A stretch of 64,000 nucleotides of DNA from Bacteroidia bacterium (lineage in GTDB: Bacteria; Bacteroidota; Bacteroidia; NS11-12g; UBA955), in assembly GCA_023228875.1 (NCBI GenBank), contig JALOAG010000009.1:36080-100079 (forward strand), written 5' to 3'. The notes under the pieces are model-generated. The model did no database searches. It had not been told where the DNA came from and worked only from the letters and a program-made list of their open reading frames with translations. Below, in pieces: positions 25,046 through 34,380 of the stretch; within the stretch, counting starts at the first letter, position 1; every line of letters starts with the position of its first letter. Position numbers and translations under genes: made by a program.

Positions 25046-27217
25046 TTATTTTATGGTACTAAGTTCGTTAACGTCTTTCTTCAAATCAGTTCCAAGTCTT
25101 TGTAAATACGCAATAAGAGCGATAATCTCTTTATCTTTACTGATTTCGATTTTATCTTTTTTCAATGAAGATTGAATTTTCTCTGCTTGCTTATCCATTT
25201 CGTCATTAGCATTGTTTTCATATCCATCGGGATAAGGAACACCAAGTCGTTTCATGGCTTTAATCATGCTAAAAGTTTTGCTTTTATCAACCTTATCTTT
25301 GAACAGCCAAGGATAAGGAGGCATAATAGAACCGAATGTTGTAGAGGTAGGTTCTAACATGTGATTAAAATGCCAACTGTCAGGGTATTTACCGCCCAAT
25401 CGTTGCAAATCCGGTCCTGTGCGCTTAGAACCCCATTGATAAGGGTGGTCATATACAAACTCTCCTGCTTTTGAATATTCACCATAACGAGCTTCTTCGT
25501 CTCTAAATGGTCTTATCATTTGTGAGTGACAAGTATAACAACCTTCGCGGATATAGATACTCCTGCCATAAAGTTCTAAAGCTGAATAGGGTTGCACACT
25601 GCTGATTGTAGGCACATTCGATTTTACCAAGAAGGTTGGAACCATCTCTACCAATCCTCCGATTCCTACGGCAATAAGTGATAAAATGACCATCTGAACT
25701 GGTCTTTTCTCTACCCATGAATGCCAGTGTTCTTTTACATTAGACTTTATTTCAAATTTTGGCAAAGCTGCTGCTTGTGCCATTTCATTTTCAATCAGTT
25801 TACCTGATTTAATTGTTTTAAATAAGTTGTAAATCAGCATGAATACGCCAACCAAATAGAATGTACCTCCTAATGCCCTTAATCCATACATAGGCAAAAT
25901 GGTATTTACAGTTTCCATAAACTGATACTTTAATACACCTTCAGGGGTAAACTGTTTCCACATTAGACTCTGGGTAAATGCAGCCCAGTATAAAGGTATT
26001 ACATAGAAAATAATACCAACAATACCTATCCAAAAGTGTTGATTTGCTAATTTATTAGAATACAATTTTGTACCAAACAAACGCGGAATCATCCAATAGA
26101 GCATTCCGAATGCAAGAAAGCCATTCCAACCCAATGCACCCACGTGAACGTGAGCTATAGTCCAGTCAGTGTAGTGGCTGATAGCATTAACACTTTTGAG
26201 AGAAAGCATTGGACCTTCAAAAGTTGCCATACCATAACAAGTCAATGCTACCACAAAGAATTTAAGGATTGCATCCTCTCGCACTCTGTCCCAAGCTCCA
26301 CGCAATGTCAACAACCCGTTTAACATACCACCCCAAGAAGGAGCAATCAACATGATTGAGAAAACAGTTCCCAGTCCTTGTGCCCATTCAGGAAGTGCAG
26401 TATAAAGCAAGTGGTGAGGTCCTGCCCAGATATAAATGAAAATTAAAGCCCAAAAATGGATGATAGACCAACGATAGGAATATACTGGACGGTTGGCTGC
26501 TTTAGGAATAAAGTAGTACATTAAACCTAAGAAAGGAGTTGTCAAAAAGAAGGCAACAGCATTGTGCCCATACCACCATTGAACCAAGGCATCTTGCACA
26601 CCGGCATACCAGCTCACACTACCGAAAAGTGAATATGGCATTGCCATAGAGTTTACAATATGCAACATAGCCACAGCTACCCATGTTCCAATATAGAACC
26701 ATATAGCTACATATAAATGTTTTTCTCTACGCTTGATGATTGTACCCATCATGTTGATGCCGAATACAACCCATAGCAATGTAATAGCAATATCAAGAGG
26801 CCATTCTAATTCTGCATATTCTTTTGCTTGCGTAAAACCTAACCATAAAGTTAATGCTCCGGCAAGAATCAGAAATTGCCAGCCCCAGAAATGAATTTTG
26901 CTCAATACATCAGAAAACATTCTGGCTTTTGTTAGTCTTTGTAAAGAGTAATATACACCGGCAAAAATAGCATTACCAACAAATGCAAAAATTACAGCAT
27001 TTGTATGTACTGGACGCATACGTCCAAATGTTGTTGCTGCAAAGCCAAGATTTACTTCAGGATAGTAAAGGGACAATGCAGCCCATAGACCGGCTAACAT
27101 CCCGATAACTCCCCAAAAAACAGTGGCATACGCAAAGTTTCTTACAGTTTTGTTGTCGTAGTAAAATGTCTCAAGCCCCGACTGTGTCGAGACATTTGTG
27201 TGTTTTTGTTCTTCCAT
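25046..27217 (-). CDS. ccoNO: cbb3-type cytochrome c oxidase, fused subunits I and II (CcoN-CcoO)
   Basis: 723 residues. Residues 1 to about 480 are CcoN, twelve membrane segments with heme and CuB histidine motifs (RPVHTNAVIFAFVGN, QWWYGHNAVAFFLTTPFLG, GPHHLLYTALPEW, TIAHVHVGALGWNGF). From about 510 the protein continues as CcoO: a membrane anchor, then GCYTCHSQMIRPF with the heme c site and GSIMPPYPWLF. This is the terminal oxidase with high oxygen affinity. The fusion is a known Bacteroidota arrangement. The start abuts the stop of ccoS. Confidence 0.97.
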   Translation of the reverse strand: MEEQKHTNVSTQSGLETFYYDNKTVRNFAYATVFWGVIGMLAGLWAALSLYYPEVNLGFAATTFGRMRPVHTNAVIFAFVGNAIFAGVYYSLQRLTKARMFSDVLSKIHFWGWQFLILAGALTLWLGFTQAKEYAELEWPLDIAITLLWVVFGINMMGTIIKRREKHLYVAIWFYIGTWVAVAMLHIVNSMAMPYSLFGSVSWYAGVQDALVQWWYGHNAVAFFLTTPFLGLMYYFIPKAANRPVYSYRWSIIHFWALIFIYIWAGPHHLLYTALPEWAQGLGTVFSIMLIAPSWGGMLNGLLTLRGAWDRVREDAILKFFVVALTCYGMATFEGPMLSLKSVNAISHYTDWTIAHVHVGALGWNGFLAFGMLYWMIPRLFGTKLYSNKLANQHFWIGIVGIIFYVIPLYWAAFTQSLMWKQFTPEGVLKYQFMETVNTILPMYGLRALGGTFYLVGVFMLIYNLFKTIKSGKLIENEMAQAAALPKFEIKSNVKEHWHSWVEKRPVQMVILSLIAVGIGGLVEMVPTFLVKSNVPTISSVQPYSALELYGRSIYIREGCYTCHSQMIRPFRDEEARYGEYSKAGEFVYDHPYQWGSKRTGPDLQRLGGKYPDSWHFNHMLEPTSTTFGSIMPPYPWLFKDKVDKSKTFSMIKAMKRLGVPYPDGYENNANDEMDKQAEKIQSSLKKDKIEISKDKEIIALIAYLQRLGTDLKKDVNELSTIK

Positions 27218-27409
27218 TTAATGATTGGTTTTTGTTTGATTGTGTTGATAGTCTTCGTCTTGTTGTTTGATTTGAGGTTCAAAGAGAATTTTGTGTGCAG
27301 GGGAATAATCATCTTCGAACTGACCGCTTTTGACTGACCAAATAAATGCAATCAGAAATAATATGCCCACGAATAAGCTCACCCCTAACAATATGACCAT
27401 TACTCCCAT
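27218..27409 (-). CDS. ccoS: cbb3-type cytochrome oxidase assembly protein CcoS
   Basis: 63 residues: one N-terminal membrane helix (MVILLGVSLFVGILFLIAFIW), then the conserved SGQFEDDYSPAHKILF. CcoS is required for cofactor insertion into the oxidase. It is the first gene of the operon. The P-type copper ATPase ccoI, which usually precedes ccoS, is not here; a possible CRP/FNR operator and enolase come first. Confidence 0.92.
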   Translation of the reverse strand: MGVMVILLGVSLFVGILFLIAFIWSVKSGQFEDDYSPAHKILFEPQIKQQDEDYQHNQTKTNH

Positions 27410-27447
27410 AGATTATTTCTTTTTTGAATCCACATTAATCAAGGCTA

Positions 27448-27455
27448 CAAAAATA
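27448..27455 (-). promoter_or_regulatory. -7 box (TATTTTTG) of the cco operon promoter
   Basis: On the minus strand TATTTTTG fits TAnnTTTG and lies about 40 bases upstream of the ccoS start. The palindrome at 27487-27504 is centred about 44 bases further upstream of this box. Confidence 0.4.
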
Positions 27456-27486
27456 TAATATAAAAGACTGTAAATTAACACCTAAA

Positions 27487-27504
27487 ACATGATTTTTGTC
27501 ATGT
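27487..27504. promoter_or_regulatory. CRP/FNR-type palindromic operator upstream of the cco operon
   Basis: ACATGATTTTTGTCATGT is a perfect inverted repeat of 6-bp arms around a 6-bp spacer. The TGA-N6-TCA geometry is that of CRP/FNR-family sites. It sits in the 165-base gap between eno and ccoS, about 78 bases upstream of ccoS, where an oxygen-responsive activator would bind. No crp/fnr gene is in the window. Confidence 0.5.
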
Positions 27505-27574
27505 ATAGAAATAGGTTATAATCTGCGCTAACTGCTTGTGTTTATTAGCAGTTCGTAGAAAACAGTGTGGTTTA

Positions 27575-28864
27575 TTATTTAATAAACTTGAATCTCTTTC
27601 CGGGAAAAAATGCTTGGGCACCTAACTCTTGTTCAATACGCAATAATTGGTTGTACTTTGCCATTCTGTCGCTGCGAGATGCAGAACCCGTTTTAATTTG
27701 ACCGGAGTTCATAGCAACAGCCAAGTCTGCAATGAAAGCATCCTCCGTTTCACCGCTTCGATGGCTGATGATATTAGTATAACTATTGCGGGTGGCGAGG
27801 TTAATTGCATCAATAGTTTCTGTTAAAGTCCCTATTTGATTTACTTTAACTAAAATAGAATTAGCGATGTGCCTGTCAATACCTTCTTGTAATCGTTTTA
27901 CATTGGTTACAAATAAATCATCACCCACCAGTTGCACTCTTTTTCCAATTGCTTGTGTCAATTTCTCCCAACCTTTCCAATCATCTTCCCACAAGCCGTC
28001 CTCAATGGAAACAATGGGGTATTTGTTTATCCATTCTGTCCAATAGCCTACCATTTCATCACTGGTGAGTTTGTCTCCGCTAGATTTCTTGAAATGATAA
28101 ACACCCTCTTCTTCTATGTAAAATTCAGAAGAAGCAGCATCCATGGCAATATAGATGTCTTCACCGGGAACATAGCCCGCTTTTTCTATCGCACGCAACA
28201 CTGTTTCTATGGCTTCTTCATTGGATTTAATATTAGGTGCAAAGCCGCCTTCGTCACCCACATTGGTTGAATACCCTTTTTCCTTGAGTACACTCTTGAG
28301 ATGGTGAAACACTTCAACCCCCATTCTGAGAGCATCACTAAATGTATCTGCTCCGAATGGCATTATCATAAATTCTTGGAAGTCAATAGAGTTGTCCGCA
28401 TGTGAACCTCCGTTTAGAATGTTCATCATTGGCACCGGAAGTGTGCATGCATTCACTCCACCAAGATATCTGTATAAAGGCAATCCCACTTCTTGTGAAG
28501 CGGCTTTGGCTGCTGCAAGTGAAACGGCAAGTACAGCATTGGCACCCAGAATAGATTTGTTTTCTGAGCCATCTAAGTCAATCATCACCTGATCTAACTC
28601 TTTTTGTTCCTGTACTTCCATGCCCACAAGCGCTCCTGCAATTTTGTCTTCAACATTTTTAACGGCATTCAGTACTCCTTTTCCAAGAAACTTTGATTGG
28701 TCTTTATCTCTTAATTCAACTGCTTCATGAATTCCTGTAGAAGCACCGGAAGGAACGGCAGCACGACCAATAAATCCATCTTCTGTGATTACATCTGCTT
28801 CTACGGTTGGGTTTCCACGCGAATCAAGTATTTGTCTGGCAATAATGTCAACTATTTGGCTCAT
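27575..28864 (-). CDS. eno: Enolase
   Basis: Enolase converts 2-phosphoglycerate to phosphoenolpyruvate. The 429 residues include GASTGIHEAVELRD, SHADNSIDFQEFMIMP, SIEDGLWEDDW, VGDDLFVTN, LVKVNQIGTLTET and SHRSGETED, covering the metal ligands and the catalytic lysine loop. It is the second gene of a carA-eno pair, 4 bases downstream of carA. Confidence 0.98.
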   Translation of the reverse strand: MSQIVDIIARQILDSRGNPTVEADVITEDGFIGRAAVPSGASTGIHEAVELRDKDQSKFLGKGVLNAVKNVEDKIAGALVGMEVQEQKELDQVMIDLDGSENKSILGANAVLAVSLAAAKAASQEVGLPLYRYLGGVNACTLPVPMMNILNGGSHADNSIDFQEFMIMPFGADTFSDALRMGVEVFHHLKSVLKEKGYSTNVGDEGGFAPNIKSNEEAIETVLRAIEKAGYVPGEDIYIAMDAASSEFYIEEEGVYHFKKSSGDKLTSDEMVGYWTEWINKYPIVSIEDGLWEDDWKGWEKLTQAIGKRVQLVGDDLFVTNVKRLQEGIDRHIANSILVKVNQIGTLTETIDAINLATRNSYTNIISHRSGETEDAFIADLAVAMNSGQIKTGSASRSDRMAKYNQLLRIEQELGAQAFFPGKRFKFIK

Positions 28865-28868
28865 ATTG

Positions 28869-29966
28869 TTATTTTTTGTTTGCTTGCATTAATGAAATAA
28901 AATCATCAAAAAGATAGTGAGAGTCGTGAGGACCCGGAGCTGCTTCAGGGTGGTATTGAACCGAAAACACCGGTTTTCCTTTTACTCTAATACCCTCTAT
29001 AGTTTCATCATTGAGGTTAATATGTGTTACTTCAATCATTTCGTTAGGCTCATTTTTAAGCGCGAATCCATGATTTTGAACCGTAATTTCACATTTTCCT
29101 GTTTGAATATTTTTGACCGGATGGTTTAAACCCCTATGTCCGTTTTTCATTTTGAAAGTCTTTAGCCCGAACGCTTGTCCTAACAATTGATTTCCCATAC
29201 AAATTCCAAATGTTGGAATATTAGCTTCCATGATTTGTTTAACGGTATTGACTGCATAAGTCATAGTGCCGGGATCTCCGGGTCCGTTAGGAAGCATTAC
29301 TCCGTCAGGTTTAAATTTGAGCAATTCATTAAAATCAGTCTTTGCAGGATAAATTCCACAATAGACGTTTCTATTAACTAAATTTCGCAGAATATTTTGC
29401 TTTATACCAAAATCTAATACTGCTACTCTTAGCGGTGCAGATTCGTTGCCCATAGTGTAGAAACTTTTTGTAGAAACCTGAGAAGATAGTTCAAGACCTG
29501 CCATAGATGGCACTAAGGCAAGTTTAGATTTTAATGTCTCAATGTCAAAAATCTCAGAAGAGATGATAGCATTCATTGAACCCTTTTGGCGAATATGTTG
29601 CACAATTGCACGGGTGTCAACGCCTTCAATACCTACTACTCCTTTTTCTATGAAATAATCCTGTAAGCTTTTGGTAGCCAGCTTTCTGGAGTAATGACTC
29701 GCAAAACTCTTACAAACCAATCCGTGAATTTGAATATTGTCGGACTCAATTTCATTTTCATTAGTACCATAGTTTCCTACGTGAACAAAAGTTTGAACTA
29801 ATATCTGACCAAAAAAAGAAGGGTCGGTATAAAGTTCTTGGTATCCGGTTAATCCTGTGCTAAAACATATTTCTCCTGTTGTTGTTCCTATTTTTCCGAT
29901 TGCAAATCCCTTGAAAATAGTTCCATCTTCAAGAAGTAAGATGGCTTTATTTTTAGATATACTCAT
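28869..29966 (-). CDS. carA: Carbamoyl-phosphate synthase small (glutaminase) subunit
   Basis: 365 residues. The N-terminal CPSase domain (GEICFSTGLTGYQE, DPSFFGQILVQTF) is followed by a class I glutaminase with nucleophile motif FGICMGNQLLGQAFG and the His-Glu dyad at QYHPEAAPGPHD. It supplies ammonia for carbamoyl phosphate in arginine and pyrimidine synthesis. The large subunit carB is not adjacent. The ATG lies 8 bases after a minus-strand TACTTTTG box (29975-29982), suggesting a leaderless mRNA. Confidence 0.97.
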   Translation of the reverse strand: MSISKNKAILLLEDGTIFKGFAIGKIGTTTGEICFSTGLTGYQELYTDPSFFGQILVQTFVHVGNYGTNENEIESDNIQIHGLVCKSFASHYSRKLATKSLQDYFIEKGVVGIEGVDTRAIVQHIRQKGSMNAIISSEIFDIETLKSKLALVPSMAGLELSSQVSTKSFYTMGNESAPLRVAVLDFGIKQNILRNLVNRNVYCGIYPAKTDFNELLKFKPDGVMLPNGPGDPGTMTYAVNTVKQIMEANIPTFGICMGNQLLGQAFGLKTFKMKNGHRGLNHPVKNIQTGKCEITVQNHGFALKNEPNEMIEVTHINLNDETIEGIRVKGKPVFSVQYHPEAAPGPHDSHYLFDDFISLMQANKK

Positions 29967-29974
29967 TTAAGCTG

Positions 29975-29982
29975 CAAAAGTA
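29975..29982 (-). promoter_or_regulatory. -7 box (TACTTTTG) immediately before carA
   Basis: The minus-strand sequence fits TAnnTTTG with only 8 bases between the box and the ATG, so the transcript would start at or within a few bases of the start codon. Confidence 0.4.
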
Positions 29983-30098
29983 GGTCAAGTGTGCATTTTG
30001 TTTTGCACTTTTTTTCGACTTTTTTAGACTGTTTTCTGTGGTTTTTAGAGTTTATAGTGTTAAGACAAGTTAAGTTAAATCATGTAATAAAAGTCATT

Positions 30099-30114
30099 TT
30101 GGCACAACCTCTGC
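30099..30114 (+). promoter_or_regulatory. Sigma-54-like -24/-12 promoter upstream of groES
   Basis: TTGGCACAACCTCTGC aligns with the RpoN consensus TGGCAC-N5-TTGC, with GG (30101) and GC (30113) 12 bases apart as required and one mismatch. A second near-match, TTGGCACACCTTTCGT, lies at 30148-30163. The position about 90 bases before groES fits. The role is inference; RpoN itself is not in the window. Confidence 0.4.
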
Positions 30115-30121
30115 CTGTTTG

Positions 30122-30138
30122 TGTCAGATTTGCTGACA
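30122..30138. promoter_or_regulatory. Palindrome at the predicted groESL transcript start
   Basis: TGTCAG-ATTTG-CTGACA is a perfect 6-bp inverted repeat with a 5-base spacer. It lies just after the sigma-54-like element and about 65 bases before groES. It could be a repressor operator or a 5' hairpin. It is not a CIRCE element. Confidence 0.35.
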
Positions 30139-30202
30139 AACCCTTATTTGGCACACCTTTCGTTCTCTCGCAAACCAGAACAAAAATTAATTAATAATAG
30201 TT

Positions 30203-30478
30203 ATGGCAGTAAATATTAAACCACTTGCAGACAGAGTTCTAGTTGAACCTGCAGCTGCAGAAGAAAAAACATCCAGCGGAATTTATATCCCTGACACAGC
30301 AAAGGAAAAGCCACAACGCGGTGTTGTTGTAGCAGTAGGAAGCGGGAAAAAAGATGAACCGTTAACTGTAAAATCCGGTGATGTTGTGTTGTATGGAAAA
30401 TATTCAGGCACAGAAATTTCACTCGAAGGCAAGGATTATCTTATTATGAGAGAGTCAGACATTCTTGCTATTATATAA
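30203..30478 (+). CDS. groES: Co-chaperonin GroES
   Basis: 91 residues with PLADRVLVEPAAAEE, the mobile loop KTSSGIYIPDTAKEKP and the typical ending YLIMRESDILAII. It caps the GroEL ring. It is 27 bases upstream of groEL in the standard operon order. Confidence 0.98.
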   Translation: MAVNIKPLADRVLVEPAAAEEKTSSGIYIPDTAKEKPQRGVVVAVGSGKKDEPLTVKSGDVVLYGKYSGTEISLEGKDYLIMRESDILAII

Positions 30479-30505
30479 TCAAACATTTAAAATCAGAATA
30501 AAGTT

Positions 30506-32152
30506 ATGGCTAAAGAAATTAAATTTAATATTGACGCAAGAGATAACCTCAAAAAAGGTATTGATGAGCTTGCTAATGCAGTAAAAGTTACACTTGGACC
30601 TAAAGGTCGCAATGTGGTTATAGATAAGAAATTCGGCTCACCTCAAATCACCAAAGATGGTGTGAGTGTTGCGAAGGAAATTGAATTAAAAGACCCTGCT
30701 CAAAATATGGGTGCGCAAATGTTAAAAGAAGTAGCAAGCAAGACTGCTGATATTGCCGGTGATGGAACAACTACTGCTACTGTACTTGCACAAGCAATTG
30801 TTTCAACAGGTTTGAAAAATGTGGCTGCCGGTGCAAATCCTATTGATGTAAAAAGAGGTATTGACAAAGCAGTGAGCGCAGTGGTTGCAGAACTTAAAAA
30901 TATGTCAAAAGAAGTAGGTGATGACAACAATAAAATCAAACAAGTTGCTACTATTTCCGCAAATAATGACCACGAAATCGGTACTTTGATTGCAGAAGCA
31001 ATGCAAAAAGTTGGTAAAGATGGCGTAATCACCGTGGAAGAAGCTAAAGGAACTGATACAACTGTTGATATTGTTGAAGGAATGCAATTTGACAGAGGAT
31101 ACCTTTCTCCTTATTTTGTTACCAATACTGACAAAATGGAAGCAGAGTTAGAAGATGCTCTTGTACTTATTTATGACAAGAAGATTTCTACAATGAAAGA
31201 CCTTCTTCCTGTGTTGGAGAAAGTTGTACAAACAGGAAAACCTCTTGTTATTATTTCTGAAGAAGTTGAAGGTGAGGCCCTTGCTACATTGGTAGTTAAC
31301 AAAATCAGAGGTTCTTTGAAAATTGCTGCTGTTAAAGCTCCGGGATTTGGAGACCGCAGAAAAGAAATGTTACAAGATATTGCTATTTTGACTGGTGGTA
31401 ATGTTATCAGCGAAGAGCAAGGCAGAAAACTTGAAGATGCTTCTCTTGCAGACTTAGGAAAAGCGGAGAAAATCACTATCAACAAAGAACATACAACGAT
31501 TGTGAACGGAGCAGGAAGCAAAGAGCTTATTGTTGCAAGAGTAAACCAAATCAAAGCGCAAATTGAAGCTACAACCAGTGATTATGATCGTGAAAAATTG
31601 CAAGAAAGACTTGCTAAATTAGCCGGTGGTGTTGCTGTATTGTACATTGGAGCTGCTTCTGAGGTTGAAATGAAAGAGAAAAAAGACCGTGTAGATGATG
31701 CACTTCATGCAACACGTGCTGCGGTTGAGGAAGGTATTGTCCCCGGTGGAGGTACTTCTTTCATCCGTGCCATAACTGCACTTGAAAAATTAACCGGAAA
31801 TAATGATGACGAAACAACCGGTATTCAAATAATCAAAAGAGCATTAGAAGAACCACTTCGTCAAATTGTTACCAATGCAGGACTTGAAAGCTCTATCATT
31901 GTTCAAAAGGTTAAAGAAGGAAAAGATGATTTTGGATTTAATGCACATACTGAGGAATATGAAAACCTTATTAAATCAGGTGTAATTGATCCTACCAAAG
32001 TGGCTCGTGTAGCATTAGAAAACGCTGCTTCGGTTGCAAGTATGATTTTGACAACAGAATGTGCTTTGATTGAGACTGTAGAAGAAAATGCCGGTGCAGG
32101 TCATGCTTCTATGGGCGGTGGAATGCCGGGCATGGGTGGTATGGGATACTAA
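30506..32152 (+). CDS. groEL: Chaperonin GroEL
   Basis: 548 residues. ATP-binding motifs LGPKGRNVVIDKKFG and AGDGTTTATVLAQAI, the apical domain, and VPGGGTSFIRAI are present. The C-terminus ends in the Gly-Met-rich tail GGGMPGMGGMGY found in functional GroELs. Terminated by a strong hairpin at 32177. Confidence 0.99.
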   Translation: MAKEIKFNIDARDNLKKGIDELANAVKVTLGPKGRNVVIDKKFGSPQITKDGVSVAKEIELKDPAQNMGAQMLKEVASKTADIAGDGTTTATVLAQAIVSTGLKNVAAGANPIDVKRGIDKAVSAVVAELKNMSKEVGDDNNKIKQVATISANNDHEIGTLIAEAMQKVGKDGVITVEEAKGTDTTVDIVEGMQFDRGYLSPYFVTNTDKMEAELEDALVLIYDKKISTMKDLLPVLEKVVQTGKPLVIISEEVEGEALATLVVNKIRGSLKIAAVKAPGFGDRRKEMLQDIAILTGGNVISEEQGRKLEDASLADLGKAEKITINKEHTTIVNGAGSKELIVARVNQIKAQIEATTSDYDREKLQERLAKLAGGVAVLYIGAASEVEMKEKKDRVDDALHATRAAVEEGIVPGGGTSFIRAITALEKLTGNNDDETTGIQIIKRALEEPLRQIVTNAGLESSIIVQKVKEGKDDFGFNAHTEEYENLIKSGVIDPTKVARVALENAASVASMILTTECALIETVEENAGAGHASMGGGMPGMGGMGY

Positions 32153-32176
32153 GCGGAAAAAATTTTCACAAAGAAG

Positions 32177-32203
32177 GGCTGTCAATTTTGACAGCCTTTT
32201 TTG
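32177..32203 (+). terminator. Intrinsic terminator of groESL
   Basis: GGCTGTCAA (32177-32185) and TTGACAGCC (32188-32196) form a perfect 9-bp stem, followed by a run of T. It lies 24 bases after the groEL stop. Confidence 0.85.
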
Positions 32204-32307
32204 TTATTGATAATCCTTATGTACAAGCATGAAACAACGCACATTAATTAGGATTTGAAGTTTGAGTATATAATGGAGTGTAAAATCAATGACTACGGCA
32301 AAAGCAG

Positions 32308-34380
32308 CTATCTTTTCTCTTGTTCATTCTTAACAATCACACGGTAAATTTGTCTTTGTGAACGTATTTTAGGTTCTGAAGGAAGTCTATATTCATTAGT
32401 GTTCTGTGAATCTATGATTCTAGCCTTCACATTGTCTTTCCATTGTATGTCAAAGAATCGCGCAAGTTCTACTTTGATTTCTGAGTCATAAACAGGTGTA
32501 ATCACTTCAATCCTGTTATCTAAATTTCTTTGCATCAAATCTGCACTACCAAAATAATACTCAAGTTGGTTATTTGCACAGAAAATAAATAAGCGCGAAT
32601 GTTCCAAAAATCTGTCCACTATACTAATTACTTTTATATTATCACTTAAGCCTTTAACACCCGGAATAAGACAACAGATTCCTCTGACTATCATATCTAT
32701 CTGAACTCCGTGCTGAGATGCTTCATAAAATTTCTCAATCAAAACAGGGTCTGTCAGGTTGTTTAATTTGATTTTAACCCAAGCCGGCTTTCCTGTTTTT
32801 TTGTTTTCTATCTCTTGTTGAATTTTTGCAATAATGGAAGAGCGTGTATTATACGGAGAAACAAGTAAATGTTGGAACTTAGGTTTGTATTCTTCAAAAT
32901 GATCAATTGCCTGAAAAACCATGTCTAATTCAGCGGTAATCCTTTTGTCGGCAGTTAACAACGAGTGGTCAACATAGTATTTTGCGGTTACGGCATTATA
33001 GTTACCGGTTCCAATGTGTGCATATTGCCTGATTTGATTTCCTTCATTTCTGGATACCAAGCAGATTTTTGCATGTACTTTGAGTTTTTCATATCCATAA
33101 AACACATTCGCTCCTGCTTCTACCAATTTTTTGCTCCAATAGATATTTGATTCTTCATCAAAACGTGCCTTTAATTCCATCATCACAAACACATTTTTGC
33201 CGTTATTGGCTGCATTAATAAGGGCGTTAACTATGTTTGAATATGAAGCAACTCGGTAGAGCGCAATTTTGATGCTGGTAACATTGGGATCAAGCGCAGA
33301 TTCTCTGAGGAAACGTATGACATAGTCGAAAGATTGATAAGGATGGGTGAGCAAATAGTCTTTGCGCGTTAATTTGTCAAAAAGATTACCGGCAGTCTCA
33401 AAGTCATGTACTGCAATCTGTTCAAACGGTTTGTATTGTAATTTTTCCAATCCTTTTGAAACCGGAAATTTCATTAAATCTTTAAAGTTATGATAGCGCT
33501 GCCCCGCCAACGTGCTTTCTTTACTCAACCCAAGTTTTTTAAGAAAAAATTTGAGCATGTCTTTTGGCATTTCTTTGTCATATACAAAACGGACCAGTTC
33601 CCCTTTGGTTCTAAGTTTTAAAGCTTTTTTTATTTTAACATACATATTCTCGGACAAATCCATTTCAATGTCCAATTCGGCATCTCTGGTGATTTTGATT
33701 GTGTAGGCATCATAAGTGTCATAATCAAAAATACTAAACAAGGTGCGTAGATTGGCTCTGATGACATCATCTAAAAAAAGTATATAACGATTGCCTTCGT
33801 GTGCGGGCAATAAAAAGAATCGCTCTTTTGCACGAGTAGGAATTTCAACAATGGCATAACGTGTTTCATTGCCTCTTCTCTTATACATTCGTACTGCAAG
33901 ATATATGGCAGAATCCTTCAGTAGCGGAATTTCTTTGTCGTCTTGGAGTAACGCAGGAAAAAGGTGAGATAGCACTTCATCTTTGAAATATCGCATTACT
34001 TCTTGCGCTTGCAAAGGGTTTAGCCTCTTTTCATCAATCCAGTAAATATGCTGTTGTTTGAGTTCTTCAATTAAGTCAAAGAAAATGTTGTCATATTGCT
34101 TTTGCAAATTCACTACTTCGTGTTGGATAAGCGATAAGGTCTTTTTGATATCTTCTTTGTATATGTCGCTGTCAAATTCACCTTTTTTTACCAATAACAT
34201 CCTTCGGTTGGTTGCCACCCGCACCCTGAAGAACTCATCTTGGTTGTTAGAAAAAATCCCTAAGAATCTTAATCGTTCTAACAACGGGACTCGCGGATCG
34301 GCTGCTTCTTGCAATACTCTGGCATTAAAAGAGAGCCAACTGAGTTCCCTATTAATTAACCTCTTTTCTTTTTTTTGCAT
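32308..34380 (-). CDS. ppk1: Polyphosphate kinase 1
   Basis: 690 residues. Ppk1 reversibly polymerises the gamma phosphate of ATP. The N-terminal ELSWLSFNARVLQEA, HPYQSFDYVIRFL, the phosphate-binding HAKICLV (autophosphorylated histidine) and HIGTGNYN are visible, as are RGICCLIPG and the final domain. It overlaps the upstream gene by 29 bases. No ppx gene is adjacent. Confidence 0.97.
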   Translation of the reverse strand: MQKKEKRLINRELSWLSFNARVLQEAADPRVPLLERLRFLGIFSNNQDEFFRVRVATNRRMLLVKKGEFDSDIYKEDIKKTLSLIQHEVVNLQKQYDNIFFDLIEELKQQHIYWIDEKRLNPLQAQEVMRYFKDEVLSHLFPALLQDDKEIPLLKDSAIYLAVRMYKRRGNETRYAIVEIPTRAKERFFLLPAHEGNRYILFLDDVIRANLRTLFSIFDYDTYDAYTIKITRDAELDIEMDLSENMYVKIKKALKLRTKGELVRFVYDKEMPKDMLKFFLKKLGLSKESTLAGQRYHNFKDLMKFPVSKGLEKLQYKPFEQIAVHDFETAGNLFDKLTRKDYLLTHPYQSFDYVIRFLRESALDPNVTSIKIALYRVASYSNIVNALINAANNGKNVFVMMELKARFDEESNIYWSKKLVEAGANVFYGYEKLKVHAKICLVSRNEGNQIRQYAHIGTGNYNAVTAKYYVDHSLLTADKRITAELDMVFQAIDHFEEYKPKFQHLLVSPYNTRSSIIAKIQQEIENKKTGKPAWVKIKLNNLTDPVLIEKFYEASQHGVQIDMIVRGICCLIPGVKGLSDNIKVISIVDRFLEHSRLFIFCANNQLEYYFGSADLMQRNLDNRIEVITPVYDSEIKVELARFFDIQWKDNVKARIIDSQNTNEYRLPSEPKIRSQRQIYRVIVKNEQEKR

